From Macrosoma leucophasiata (Eukaryota; Arthropoda; Insecta; Lepidoptera; Hedylidae), in NCBI GenBank assembly GCA_036365455.1, contig JAWQUS010000017.1, forward strand, positions 4,836,001 to 4,900,000: DNA of 64,000 nt. The letters are read 5' to 3'. Made by a program: the position numbers and the translations under genes. The notes under the pieces were generated by a model. It was not told the DNA's origin. It ran no database searches and worked only from the letters and a program-made list of their open reading frames with translations. Below are positions 24,001 to 38,500 of this stretch, in pieces (positions within the stretch are counted from its first letter, which is position 1; every line of letters begins with the position of its first letter).

Positions 24001-27000
24001 GGATGCGCATGTATTTCAATAGCCCACTTAACAATGTACTGGTGGTAGAGCTCCAGTGACGGAGCTCGCGGGCGTAGGCACCACCGCATTACCTAATTTA
24101 CTTGCCGCTAAATGGTAGTGTTCAGCACTATCGTCTGCCGATCAGGTGGTAATGAACGGCCCAGTAATTTCCGACATAGAGGAATAACACCTTAGGCCTC
24201 AGAAGTGGAAACGCATCTGCATTTTGACCTTGGTCTTTGTGTTAGTGTCTATAGGCTGCAGTCATCACTTAACATCAATGTGAACTGCATGCTTCTTTGC
24301 CACTTCCATTACATAAAAAAATGCACCATCGAATTTCAAAAAATCCCTTCTTAGGTATCACGCTCTGTGTTTCTGCCTACCATTTCGAAAAAATAAAACG
24401 TAAACATGTTTAATTCATGCGGGTACGATACGCCAGTAATCACTTAACATGTCACGTGGGTAATGCACGTGCTCTGCCACTTACTTACAAAAAAAATTAC
24501 ATTTACGTAACTCATTACCTCACCTCAGGCAGCGGGTATTACACAGAATAGGCTACGTGTGAAAGTTTACACTGATACCTCATAATTTGTATCGTATGTG
24601 GCTCCTCCGAGCTCAGCAACAAACTTTACTAAGCTTATTCAGTTTATTCATTTATTTCATATAATTAGGCTCCTGGAGAGCACTTTTACATCGTAATTTT
24701 TTTTAAACTAACCTAGAGTGAATAACCCCTAATAATAATTAAAAACACATAATAAATTAAATAGACACTGAACAATTTTGTATAATATGGAAAGCATCAA
24801 TTATTTACAAATTCCTCCATTTCCCCATTTCAAAAGAGCGTAAAGTGTTTTATAAAATATAATCATAAATCTAAACCTAAACGATTTTTTCTATAGATTT
24901 AGTGCTTGATTTAGTGCAACAATAATAATAAGAGGTATTTTTTGTAATGAAAAATGGTTATATTATAATGTGAGAAAGGTTCTCACACTTGAGTGTATGT
25001 ATATTTTTAAGTTGATTTAATTATAAATGGTTGATATATAAGCTAACATATATTTTATCGAACGTGCGATAAAATATGTGTTTTTTAATTTTTTTTTTTT
25101 TTATGTTACGGAAGTGGCGAACAAGCATGCAGTTCACATTGATGTTAAGTGATGACTGCAGCCTATAGACACCCACACAAAGACCGAGGTCAAAATGCAG
25201 ATGCGTTACCACTCCTGAGGCCTAAGGTGTTATGCCTCTGTGCCGGAAATTACAGGGCCGTACATTACCACCTGACCGGAACACGATAGTGCTGAATACT
25301 ACCATTTAGCGGCAAATATCATTAATCAAACCAAAAAACTACGGAACCCTACACTGCGCGTGGTCCGACACGCACGTGACCGGTATTTTTAGTACTACAG
25401 AGTCAATACTACTTGTATTAATATTTCGGCAAATTATAGCTAATAATCGAATACTGATTGTTTGAGCACAAAATTACAGCCTAAATTTATTCCATGTTCG
25501 TTGTCGTGTGTAACAATGAAGCATAAATCAATGGGTTATCTGCACAATTATACTGCACGTGAGAGGCTCGTGATGGAGACGCGTGTCACACCGTGGCGTA
25601 ATGCGTAACTAAATGTAGGTATGTTGAAAGTAATTGAAACATTTGTGTGAGTAAACATACAAACGGAATGCATATTTACAAGTATTTTTAGGGTTCTGTA
25701 CCTGATCGATCTGTCTGTCTATTTATCACAGTCGTCGCGGCCAATTTTATGAAAAACTACTGAATTGTTAGAGTTAAAATTTTGTTTGCTTATGCAAACA
25801 AATACAAATATGGACGTGAATAAATTTAAAACACGGAAACCGCTTTGGTAAAATAAATCAGGAATTTAAAATGGTTTTGAAAATTATTATAATATTATTG
25901 CTAGGATGACATGGATCATATTTTTAGGAGGAATGTTTTATATACTTGATATTATCGTATGCTCAAATACTCAATGGCCGTGATCACCACTCTTACGGCT
26001 TCAAACCTTTTGGGTTTGTGCCCGAAATCACAAAATTACCTTACATTAGAACTGAACACTGTCATTTAGCGGTAGGTAGATAAATTAGGCGCAACTGAAC
26101 TCCAACGTCAGTAAAATTCGAATGATTTGATTTAATTTTTATGTCACTTTCTTTACAATAGCAACATAAAACAGCTAATGTGATTTAAAAGATTTTAAAT
26201 AATCATTTTAGTTTAATATACAGAAGATAAATCCGAAAACTAGTTTTATTTCAAGATAATATGATTGTTATGGTTTATGATGAAGATTTGATACGAGATG
26301 AGATGACGAGGTGTATTGTACTGTATCAAATAATTTGCAAGTAAAATGGTAATCTGGCGATAAACAAGGCACGCGACAAGTATGTGAACACTTACGACAT
26401 GTGATTACAAAATTTTGCATCTGTCAAGTCCAGTGATATAAGTTCGGGAGTCATCAGGTTATCATCATAATGCATAGAGCAACTCGGCCCACTGGTCGCG
26501 GCGGACCGGAGGGGAGTAGCCATAACGTTTATTACCGATGCAAAACAGTCTGTCATTTTTTGCGGAGGGAATTTTACTGGTGGTAGAGCTCCAGTGACGG
26601 AGCTCGCGGGCGTAGGCACCACCGCATTACCTAATATACTTGCCGCTATATGGTAGTATTCAACACTATCGTGTTCCGGTCAGGTGGTAATGTACGGCCC
26701 TGTAATTTCCGGCACAGAGGCATAAGACCTTAGGCCTCAGGAGTGGTAACGCATCTGCATTTTGACCTTGGTCTTTGTGTGGGTGTCTATAGGCTGCAGT
26801 CATCACTTAACATCAATGTGAACTGCATGCTTGTTTACCACCTCCATTACATAAAAAAAAAAAAATACGTGTGACACACACTCACACTACAAAAATCGTC
26901 TATTACTACGACACTCACACCTTGACTTTAACAAAATACATAAACAATTTCACGCACACATTTAAATATCTGGGCGACAGGCATTGGACCATTTATTTGG

Positions 27001-29470
27001 TCTTGTACTTTGACAGAGGGGAAAGCCTGCACATGGCTACTCTCCTTCGGTCCGCCGCGGCCGGTGGCCCGTGTTGCTCTACGTCGTAATGTAAAGATTC
27101 AAAGATATTTTTTTGCTCATATATTCTTTTTTAAAGTAGAACATGTTTACAAACATCGAAAAACTGTTTTTATTGAACTCAATCTCTTTAAATTTTTACT
27201 AATTACCAAATAAGTGTAAAGAAACTACATAATTTTATTTTTTAGAATGTATGTAAATTTAGAATTCGAGCCTCATCTTGTGCGATGGTGTCTGATTCCT
27301 CTAAAATTCATAAATCTTTAGATTTATGCTTAAGACTAAGATAAATATTAAGATATTTATCAACGATAATTATAATTTCGAACCCTTCAATGTAAATTTG
27401 CTACGATAAGTAACTCCTTGACCTGTATCTTCAATTTTCGTAAAATGGTTTTGAAAGAAGGACACGTATGTTACATATTATTTGTGTACACAATTATCAT
27501 TTTGACAAGAGTCTACTCAGAACATTTTAACATCTTTGTATTATAAGACGTCAATTCTACCAGTCTTTAGTATGTTGAACAATTTAATTCACACTGATGT
27601 TTCAAGCTAGATTACAGCATTTTAATCATTGTTTGCACCAATGGTAGAGTCAAGAACCTTGAGTTTGTGGTCATCGATTCCTGAAACTACTTTTTATTAT
27701 GTGATAGTTATTGCATTGTAATGTTTAGACAGCAACTTACGAGTACCTTGTTCGAATTCTTCTCGTAGTTGTAAAGTTTACAATGGCAATTTTATTAGCC
27801 GATGTTAATAAGATTTGCTGAAATAGAATGTCACTTCTGCTAGCCATGATTTCGAGAGCCAGTTCCAAGTTCAATTCTTACGTCGGGAAGTTAATAAAAT
27901 CATTAAACTGAGAAGATTTTCAGTGGCAACACTGGGATCATAAAAGTTTCTAATGAATAAGTTGGTGTTAACGTAAGTCTTCAAAATAAATAATCGAACA
28001 TGACGAATCGACGACGTATGAATTAATTTCGGGAAATACTTGCTCTTATGTTCTGTATAAAAATAAATATAGCAAACTTATTATTTGATGTATACATTTT
28101 TTTATAACTTCATTTGCGCGCAAAGTTCGTTTAGTTATACGACAAGACTTTGTTCAAAGTCAATTTGTTTGCCTGTCTGTGAAAAATCAATTGGACACAG
28201 TCGGTATTTTTGCGCTATTCTTATTATTCTTTGTGTTTTATTCCACTCATCATTTTTTTTATACATTTGGAGTCTGTCGAATCTTTATTGTGAATTGGTT
28301 GACAAATTGATGTAGCCAGTCATGCGATACAAATCTGTAGACGTAAGTTTTATTACAGAATTCGACTTGTATTTCATAATATAGATGAAATAGGTACATA
28401 TAAAAAGAGCAACCAAAGATAGCTTGTGGTACTATTTAGAACTGTAGCAAAATTTATTATTAGTGAACAAGAAGTTTACTATTAACTCTAATGGGTATCA
28501 TACGTTGGTAGATAAAATAGAAAAGATAGGAATATTTTGCATGATTTTTTGGAGCGATATATTCATGGACTGCAAAGGCAAATACCAATGCTGACTGCAT
28601 ATTTGTTTCCTATTTGTTACCATAATAATTGTGTTATCGGCTTATCACATTGCTGGTTAAGTAAGATACCTAATGATCGGAGTTATTCCTCACTAATACA
28701 TTGGATAAATCTATCTAACTACGTATATCTAATTCATGTTATTATGAACTGCAGTTCATATAAATCAAAACTAATAAAATACATATTCTCGACAGAGATT
28801 ATAAGGTTAACGGTGTCAATGAAGTTCGCTACAGTGTCAACAAACTCGGCACTATGTAATTTATTATTGTAAGTACATTCACTTCATTTTTTACTTGCCG
28901 TTTTTGATGTATCAAAATTATTAGCTACTTGACACGGGGTTTTAATACAATGTTATAATTGAGCGTTATTATTTGACAAGAGAGTGATTTTCGTAAGTTA
29001 GAAGAATAGTTTTTTTTTATTTTAAGCTTACTAGAGTGTTATTATCTTAATAGGTACCTAATTAGAATTCGATTAGACATGCAGCAAAAACGTAAGGGTT
29101 AATAAATTGGAGAAACTATTAAAATTTAATATATTTCAGGTACTGGACACTGGTAACTATGGCTGTAATAAAAATAATATATAATATAATTTTACTGGTG
29201 GTAGAGCTTCAGTGACGGAGCTCGCGGGCGTAGGCATCACCGCATTACCTAATATACTTGCCGCTAAATGGTAGTGTTCAGCACTATCGTGTTCCGGTCA
29301 GGTGGTAATGTACGGCCCTGTAATTTCCGGCACAGAGGCATAACACCTTAGGCCTCAGGAGTGGTAACGCATCTGCATTTTGACCTTGGTCTTCATGTGG
29401 GTGTCTATAGGCTGCAGTCATCACTTAACATCAATGTGAACTGCATGCTTGTTTGCCAAGCCCATTACAT

Positions 29471-29527
<57 letters not shown>

Positions 29528-32500
29528 CGTGTAAGCGATTTTACATTACCTAAATGCATTTTTGTATTTTCAAATAAATTGGCTTGCTATTTGTTTACAA
29601 ATATAAAATTACACAGCATTTTTTAACATTTACCATACTATAGAGTATAGAGAAACGGTCTGTAGTATAGTAAATGTCTATAGTTTAGACCGTTTAACTC
29701 CGTAACTCTCGAAATGAAGTATACTTAGGTATCTACTTTATCAGTTTTTATACTCAAAGTTAATACATTTTTTGTGTCTTATGATGTCACAGATAAGTCT
29801 GATGAAGATCACACGGTAGCTTCATGTTGGATCTAGATAAATACGTCTGCTTTAATACCTAGATATCATAAATAATCAATAATATGTACCTAAGTTTGAT
29901 TAATTTATTACCAATTTTATAGCTCTCTTGCTTTTCAAAGATAATTTTCAGGTGTAAAGAATCACGTATGCCACATTATAAAATGTAACAATCGAACGAA
30001 TACGAAATATCGTTTTACTTGATACTGGCAATATGCGTAATAGCGATGCCATAATAAAAAAAAAGTACTAAAGTACTAGACTGGATATTTCCCTTGATAG
30101 CATGGTTCCAGTTTTTTTGCAAACAATATTTTTTTTTGTTTTTTTTTATTATGTCATCGCTATTACGCATATTGGGTTTTGGCGGGAACCATGAAAGATG
30201 CGTGTGGTGCTCTTATTTTATTTTATTTTCTTGGTGTATTTTTGAGTTATATTATATAAAGTTGGTGGCATTTTGTTCGATATAAGCTTATTACAGTGCT
30301 CGGGTATAGTGAAATAGAATCAGTGCGAAAACACGTTTTTTCGGGTTGCCTTCAAAACTTCATTGTAAATGTTCTGGTAAAGTAGCCATCGCTTTACTAG
30401 AATTACTGACTGTGTCTGACTGACGGACTGATACGTTTTTACGTTGCATAAAATACAAATACGAAATATCGTTTTACTTGACACTGGCAATATGCATAAC
30501 AAGCGATGCCATAAAATTAAAAAAAAAAAAACTACGCATATTGCCAGTGTCAAGTAAAACGATATTTCGTATTCGTATTTATTTCAGCAGCGTAAAAGTT
30601 AGAATAATAAAGTTAGTCAATTATTTATTAAGTTTGTCAGTCAAGTGAGTTACAGTCAGTTATTCGAGTCGAGCGATGGCTACTTTACCAGAACATTTAC
30701 AATGGAGTTTTGGAGGCAACCCGAAAGGTCGTGTTTTCGCACTGTTATTCTATTTCACTATACACGGGCACTGTAATAAACCTATATCAAACAAAATGCC
30801 ACCAACTTTATTCAATATAACTTAAAAATACACCAAGAAAATGAAATAAAATAAGAGCACCATACGCCTCTTTCAATGCCTCTTTGGTTTCCGCCAAAAC
30901 TGCCATAGAATTACTCGCACTTTCCCATAGTAACATGACAGATGACGTGAAAATATCAAACTAAATTTCTGTCAAATCAATTTAAAAACGGAACCGACTG
31001 TTTGTTCCCAGCGTCTACTCTATTATTGAACTCATTGATCGGGTATAATAATTTTATTTCATGTTGTTATTGAACCATCATAGCCGTCCATTATTTTTTG
31101 AATGATAATGTAAAGTCCTTTGAGATTTTAAATATGTACACCTAGTATAGGTGAAAAGTCCCTTACACATTGTTTAACGGTAGTTTGTATTTATTATTAT
31201 CAATGAAATGTAATATAAACATAAACATTGTATCAAATTACTTTAATTGAAATGATTTTCATACTTAGAATTCTATGTCAAGTAGTTGCAATTTCATATC
31301 TAATTATCACAAATATAAACAGTAGTATCCTGTTATCTAACTCGTATATGGGCCAATAAACAAAGGTTTACGACCCAAACATGACCCTTGTTACGTCAAT
31401 GGTATTGTGTGACCGATAGGCGAATGTTGAGATAGCTGCCGGTAGTGTTAGTGTTAAGTAATTTTGTCTCGACGTTTCAGCCATTATTTGATCAAATGTT
31501 CTGAATTGTGTTCATGCAACTGGTGTTATTTAACGTCATATCGTAGTTCCGAAATAAGGCAGTATAAATAATAATAATAATGGCAACCCATTATACGTCC
31601 CACTGCTGAGCACGAGTCTCTCCCCTTTTTGGAGGAAGGCCTGGAGCTTACTCCACCACGCTGCTCCAATGCGGATTGGTGGAGGTGGATGGGTTAGTGG
31701 CCAACCCGCTGTCGGATGTTTTTTCAAACCGCCCATAAGGCCTCCGACAAGGTTTAACGACTGCTATCCATCGATAGCAACCGGGACCGACGGCTTAACG
31801 TGCCCTCCGAAGCACGGAAACGCGCATTTAATTTGCCGCTAGCGATCACCCATCACACTACCCGACCGCGCCCGTAGTGCTTAACCGAGTAGATCGGTTA
31901 CGATCTGCAACAGCTGCTGGGCCGCGCTTCTTGAGGCAATTAAATAAGGCAGTAAATTAAATAAAAAAAGTTTTCGTCTCAAATGTTAGTTTATATAAGT
32001 TATTATAACTCGTAAATCTGTGTTGATGGGTTTTTATACTGGGAAAACTTCATGCTCGTAGTTATATTTCCATAGCTATTCCCAAAGGTGCTATGGGAAG
32101 CCGATTAAGGACCGTCGGATAGGCATCCCCAATTTGCAAGTTTATTTTTCAGTAGATAGGGGATGAAGCAGTAAACACTTGTGTAAGGTCCCTATTTTTC
32201 CAAATTCGATAGATGTCCACGGTCCCACATTAAATACTTTACTTCGACTCCATCTAATTTTACCTAATAATCGTTGGTATAATCAAAAATCTCCCTAAAC
32301 TTTATTTACACAATTTTCTTACACTAAGCCTGGGTTGCGCCTCATCATTTGCTAAAGTTAAAGTAATTGTTACATTGCACATCCTTTTCTAACTTAAGGT
32401 AATCTGTTAAAGTTAGAGCAGGATGTAAAATGTTACATTAACTTAAACAAAAGTCGTGTTGTAAACCAAATTTAGTTCTGCTCGTGTTTTTAATAAATCA

Positions 32501-35500
32501 GAACACTTAAAGAGTGTAACTTCACGCCTGTAATCCCCGAAGGGGTAGGCAGAGGTAAATGCATGCATTTAATCATACATGCAAACACCCACGACTCGCC
32601 GGTTACGTTTTGGCCCATGTAACAGGTGGCGAACCTGTTGCCATCTCCGGGCACATTACCAAACTCCGGGGTACTGGGAAACTTCCAGAAAATGGAAAAA
32701 TCCCAATAGAAGCAGAGATAAAGGATTTTAGACCGTTATCTCTAATATCCCCCGACCCGGGAATCGAACCCAGGACCTCCAGCGTAATAGTAGTGGCCTG
32801 CTACCACTACGCTACTGAGGCACTTAAAGAGTGTGACTTCCACAAACACTAAAAACTATCACTAGATAGTTGCTAAGAGGGGTGTTTATTGTATATCAAA
32901 GTGTTTTTTGTAAAAAAACCTATTAGGTTTGTAAACAAGTAAGGTAAAGAGTTATTTTTGAAATCATTCATTTGAAAGTAGCACACATTACACATTACCT
33001 ACCGTTAGAAAATTATCTATACTTGCCGCTAAATGGTAGTGTTCAGCACTGGCCCTGTAATTTCCGGCACAGAGGCATAACACATTAAGGCCTCAGGAGT
33101 GGTAACGCATCTGCATTTTGACTTTGGTCTTTGTGTCATCATATCATATCATAAAAGAATAATTGTAATAGTAATCGGCCGAAGTAGTTTGCGGATAGTT
33201 TTCATATCTTTGAGTGGTGATGTATAATGTTATAAGATGATAATATATAATTATAATATGCACGGAATAAGGTGCATATTTAATTTTTCACGCTTTATTT
33301 AGATAAGTTAATTAGAAATTATGGTCATTCCGATGAAAATTAGTTTCACCCCAATTCTTATAGATTTGCTAAGACACTACCTACCATTACTACTATTACC
33401 ACGGAATAGATCTATTCCGTGATTATTAACTATATTGATTGAGTTTACTGGTGGTAGAGCTCCAGTGACCCCTTCGGAGAATACAGGCTTTCAGTTACTA
33501 TATTGACATAACACGTTCTAATGGCTCCCTGCATGTCAACGACCCGATTCATCCAATATTAAGATCCATTGAATCCATAATCAATCAGTTAGTCACTTTT
33601 TCCTTTTCATCTAAATATCAGCTAGTAAGAGTCAAATACGAGTCAAATGAACAATTTGTCAATGTGTATTTTAACCCGTAAAAAATATCAAATTGTTTAG
33701 AATAAGCCTTTGAAATATTGCGCACATTGAGAGTGTGAATTTAATGAATAAGTGAGGTCAGATAACGGTTCGTCCGCAATTCATGGTTAACAGAAACGCT
33801 TTTTTTAGTTTGTTTGCTACGCTACTGCATACTGAGTAATATATTATTAGGCGTCAGTTAGCACTGCGGTAGCGTGGATAAGCAAAAAATACTTCAATTA
33901 TATTTTCAGGTTTGCAATTAAGCCTTGTTACGAATAGACGATGATTATAAAAAAATAAACTGTCTTCAAAAATTATCTCAAAATTATGAAATAAGTATTT
34001 TTTATACTCACAACAACTTAACTACAGTGCTCATTAAGAAATAATGCACATCGAACCTATGAAAGAGACAGTCGGCTAGTTTCGGCTTCATAGAGCGTTA
34101 TCTCTGCTGCACACTGCCTACGTAAGCACTGACATGACAGTCCGGTGTTGGTCAAAACTTCATCAAAATGGTCGACAAACGTCAAATAGGTACGGTACGA
34201 AAGAGATAACGCTCTACAGACCCGAAATAAGCCGAAGTCTCCTTCCTAGGCTCGATGTGCAATGTTTATTGTTGAGCACTGTATTTGCATTTTGACATCT
34301 GATTTTTGTGTCTATAGGCTGCAGGCATCATTTAACATCAATGAGAGCTGCAAGCTTGTCTACCACCTTCCTTACATAAAAAAAGAATACGACAATACGA
34401 AAATTTCTTGGTATCAATACGAAGAATAAGTTCTCAAAAGGGCATAATTAAGTAGAGAACCCGATTCGCTTTTAATTAGAGACATATCCCAACTCTAGCA
34501 ACTTAATTGTACCAATGGGACGTCGGGGTAGTCACTAGTCCTAAACTTTATTTATTATTAAAATTTATTCAAACGTCCAGTATTGTTTGACGTCAAGCGT
34601 ATTTTGGGATTATAAAGTCAACATTACATATTTATTTGACACGATTACATACATTGTTAGCGCAAATATTGACCAAAAGGTGGTCATGTGAATTATGTTT
34701 TCTGAGCAGGAATTTAAATATTTTGTAGACGAGTTGGTTTAACAAATATGTCCTTTGTTATCGGTTTATAATATTTTTGATAATATCATTTCATTTTGGT
34801 CCATAATAATGTATTTGTGATTTTTAAAACGAAACTACTTATTCTCATCCTGATCCTGTTCCTGATCCTGTCGTCGGGACGTGACGACCCCACCCACTAG
34901 CGCAAGAATTTTATTCCGTAAAATAATTACATTACTTTAAATAATTGGAAGAAAATTCTTCCGCTAGTCCAGTCAGTCAACCGAATGGCGGTCAAACCAT
35001 TCCATTAAGGTAGTACAAATAACAACGTGGGATAGGCAGCAGCGTCCCGCTATAAAACTACCGTCACTTGCGATCGCCAATCCGCATGCCAAGTGTGTCG
35101 ATTATGTCATATTCTTCCGTAATGCCGCACACCACCGTTGTGGGCATCTTTGGGGAAGGCTTTGTCCAGCTGTGGATGTCTTTCGACTGGAGTGATGTTT
35201 CTGATCCGTACATAAACCAATGGCAGAATCCCACGATAAAATTATAGCCGCTGCGATGGCCAGTCCGCTTGCCAAGCGTGACAATTATGGTATACAATAA
35301 TAAAAGTAATGGCAACCCTTGAAACGTCCCACTGCTGGGCACGAGTCTCACCCCTTTTTGAAAAAGGCTTGCAGCTTACTCCACCACCCTGCTCCAATGC
35401 GGGTTAGTGGCCAACCTGCTGACGGATATTTTCAAACCGCTCATAAAGCCTCCGACAAGGTATGACGACTGCTATCTATCGATAGTAACCGGGACCGACG

Positions 35501-38500
35501 GCTTAACGTGCCCGCCGAAGCACGGAAACGCGCATTTTAATTTGCCACTATCGGTCACCCATCACCCATCGCACACCCGACCGCGCCCGTATCGCTTAAC
35601 CGAGCTTTCAATTATGATATATTCTCCCCTAATTCTGCACAACACCGTGGTGAGCATCTTTGTGGAAGGCTTTATCCAGCTGTATTGTGGCCGAAGTGAT
35701 ACCCACATAACCCATAGATATGACAATTTGATTGGAGAAAAACTTTCCGAACGTTAAAAGTTAGTATAATCTTATTTTCGAACCGCGTAGTCGACGTATT
35801 AGTCCCTATTGTAAACTGCTGCACATCCTGAATAATAATGGACCAGTCTTCAAGCCAATTTCACAGGATTCTAACAAATACTCCTTCATACTCCTCAAGT
35901 AGATACTACTTATCTACTTGTGTATAACCAGTATAACTGACTATCTGTAATATATACATCAGTGGCGTACCTAACGTGGGTGGCACCCGGGGCGGATGAA
36001 CCAAAAATAAGGAATTACTCCCCATTCTTTATTTATTTATTTAACTTTATTGCACAAATACAATGTTGTACAAAAGGCGGACTTAATGCAACTAGAAGGC
36101 ATCATCTACCAGTTAACCTTTGGGTATAGTCGAGAACAACAAAATAGGCGCAGAGAACTTAAAAAAAAATAGAAGAAATTACAAAAAAAAAAATACTTAT
36201 ACAAATCGTAAATATATAATATTTATTATGTATTCTTTTGTGTATTATTTCTCCATTCTCCACCGTTGTGCCCCCCGGTATTTGAGCATAATCTTTGTCT
36301 CTGGTATTATAAACGCGAAAGTTTTGTTTTGAGCTTTCACGTCTAAACAGCTCAAATTTTGTTTTTTTAAAGAGGGGGTCACCCCCAATCCTTTGGCACC
36401 CGGTGCGGGCCGCCCTTGCCGGTCCTCTATAGCTACGCCATTGACATGTATACTTAATATTCTTACATAAGTTTTATTGAAAGAGGAGCAGAAAACTTTG
36501 AAAGAGGGTTTGTGTGGCGGAGATTCTCGGTGTAAAAATGAAAAAAAAAAAAATGCTCTGTTGGTTCGGGCACATAAGAAAATGTCGAATGAGCGAATGA
36601 ATCAACAGATATACAATGCGAATGTGGATGGTTATCTGGTTGGGATATCTGGCGCTACACACTCTCTGCCTACCCCATTAGTAGTGGGGGTTAGGGGGGA
36701 CCTGGCGTGAAAATAATAACTTTTACTGGTGGTAGAGTTCCAGTGTAGGAGCTGGAGGGCGTAGGCACCGCCGCATTACCTAATCTATCTTACAATTATA
36801 ACCTAGGTTTCACTGGTCGCAACTCATCTGTACAGGCTGCACTTAACATCCATGTCAACTGCATGCTTGTTTGACACCTTCATTACATAAAAAAAATCTT
36901 CAATACTTATTGCATCACATTAGCTTCGATTGCACCAAAAAGGTATCAACATATCAATCAACAGTGTGAATTATTATTCATACCATTAAAATAAAAGTGA
37001 TAATTGCATTACAATTCTACAACACGACTATCACACATTAAAATATTATAAACAAATATGTACATATCGTTCAATTACTGTTGTTTATTTTATATTACTA
37101 AAATTCGTACCAAAGATTAAATATTTACATAATGAGCTCCTTCAGTTTTGATATGTACAGTAATGTTTACAATAATCTTGTATGTTTGTTAAATAATAAT
37201 TATTATATCGCATTTATTGTTAATTGGCGTGTATGGCGCAGACACGCGTTGTTTTGATAGTAAATAGATAATTTAATAATTACTATTATGTTTACCTGGT
37301 TCATAAATAAAGGAAAATTATTATACCTACTATATTATAAACTAACTGCCTCGGTAGCCTAGTGGTAGCAGGCCACTACTACTACGCTGAGGTCCTGGGT
37401 TCGATTCCCGGGTAGGGGGTTATCAGAGATAATGGTGAAAAAGCCTTTATCTCTGGTTCTATTGGGATTTTTCCATTTTCTGGAAATTTCCCAGTACCTC
37501 AAAGTTTGGTAATGTGCCCGGAGATGTCAACAGGCTCGCCACCTGTTACATGGGCCAAAACGTAACCGGCGAATCGTGGGTGTTTGCATGTATGCTTGAA
37601 TGCATGCATTTACCTCTGCCTACCCCTTCGGGGATTACAGGCGTGAAGTTACGTATTATACCTTGTAGTTGCAATAAACGGTAGTCTCTCGGCTACTAAT
37701 ATGGTTATAGTGTATTATTATGAGGTAAAACGTATTTGCAATGCACTAAACTAAATCTAAGTAAGAATACGTTAAATTAATCTTACCAAAGTACATATTG
37801 ATACTCAAACTAAAGGATTTGTGTTTTTAGAAAAATGTTGCCGACAAAGGAGTATAAAAATTGACACAGGAGGAGTTCAGAATTTTAACTTCAAATTGTT
37901 ATGCTAATGGATTCTAACTAATATAAATATATTTACGTAACTTAACGCCTGTATTCCTGAAAGGGTAAATGCATGTATTCAAGCATATACCTGCTAACAC
38001 CCAGAATTCTCCAGTTACGTTATGGCCCATGTAACAGTTGGCGAGCCATCGGGCATTTCCTAATTCCGAGGGTGGCACTGGGAAACTTTTTTTTTTTTTT
38101 TTTTATTTAATTGAAGTGGCAAACAAGCATGCAGTTCACATTGATGTTAAGTGATGACTGCAGCCTATAGACACCCACATAAAGACCAAGGTCAAAATGC
38201 AAATGCGTTACCACTCCTGAGGCCTAAGGTGTTATGCCTCTGTGCCGGAAATTACGGGGCCGTACATTACCACCTGACCGGAACACGATAGTGCTGAACA
38301 CTACCATTTAGCGGCAAGTAAATCAGGTAATGCGGTGGTGCCTACGCCCGCGAGCTCCGTCACTGGAGCTCTACCACCAGTGAAAATGGAAAATACACCT
38401 TTGTCCCTAATAGTCCCCGCCTCGGGGATCAAACCAAAGACTCCAGCGAAGCAGTAGAAGACCTGCTACCACCAGACTACTGAGGCAGTTATACAAATAT

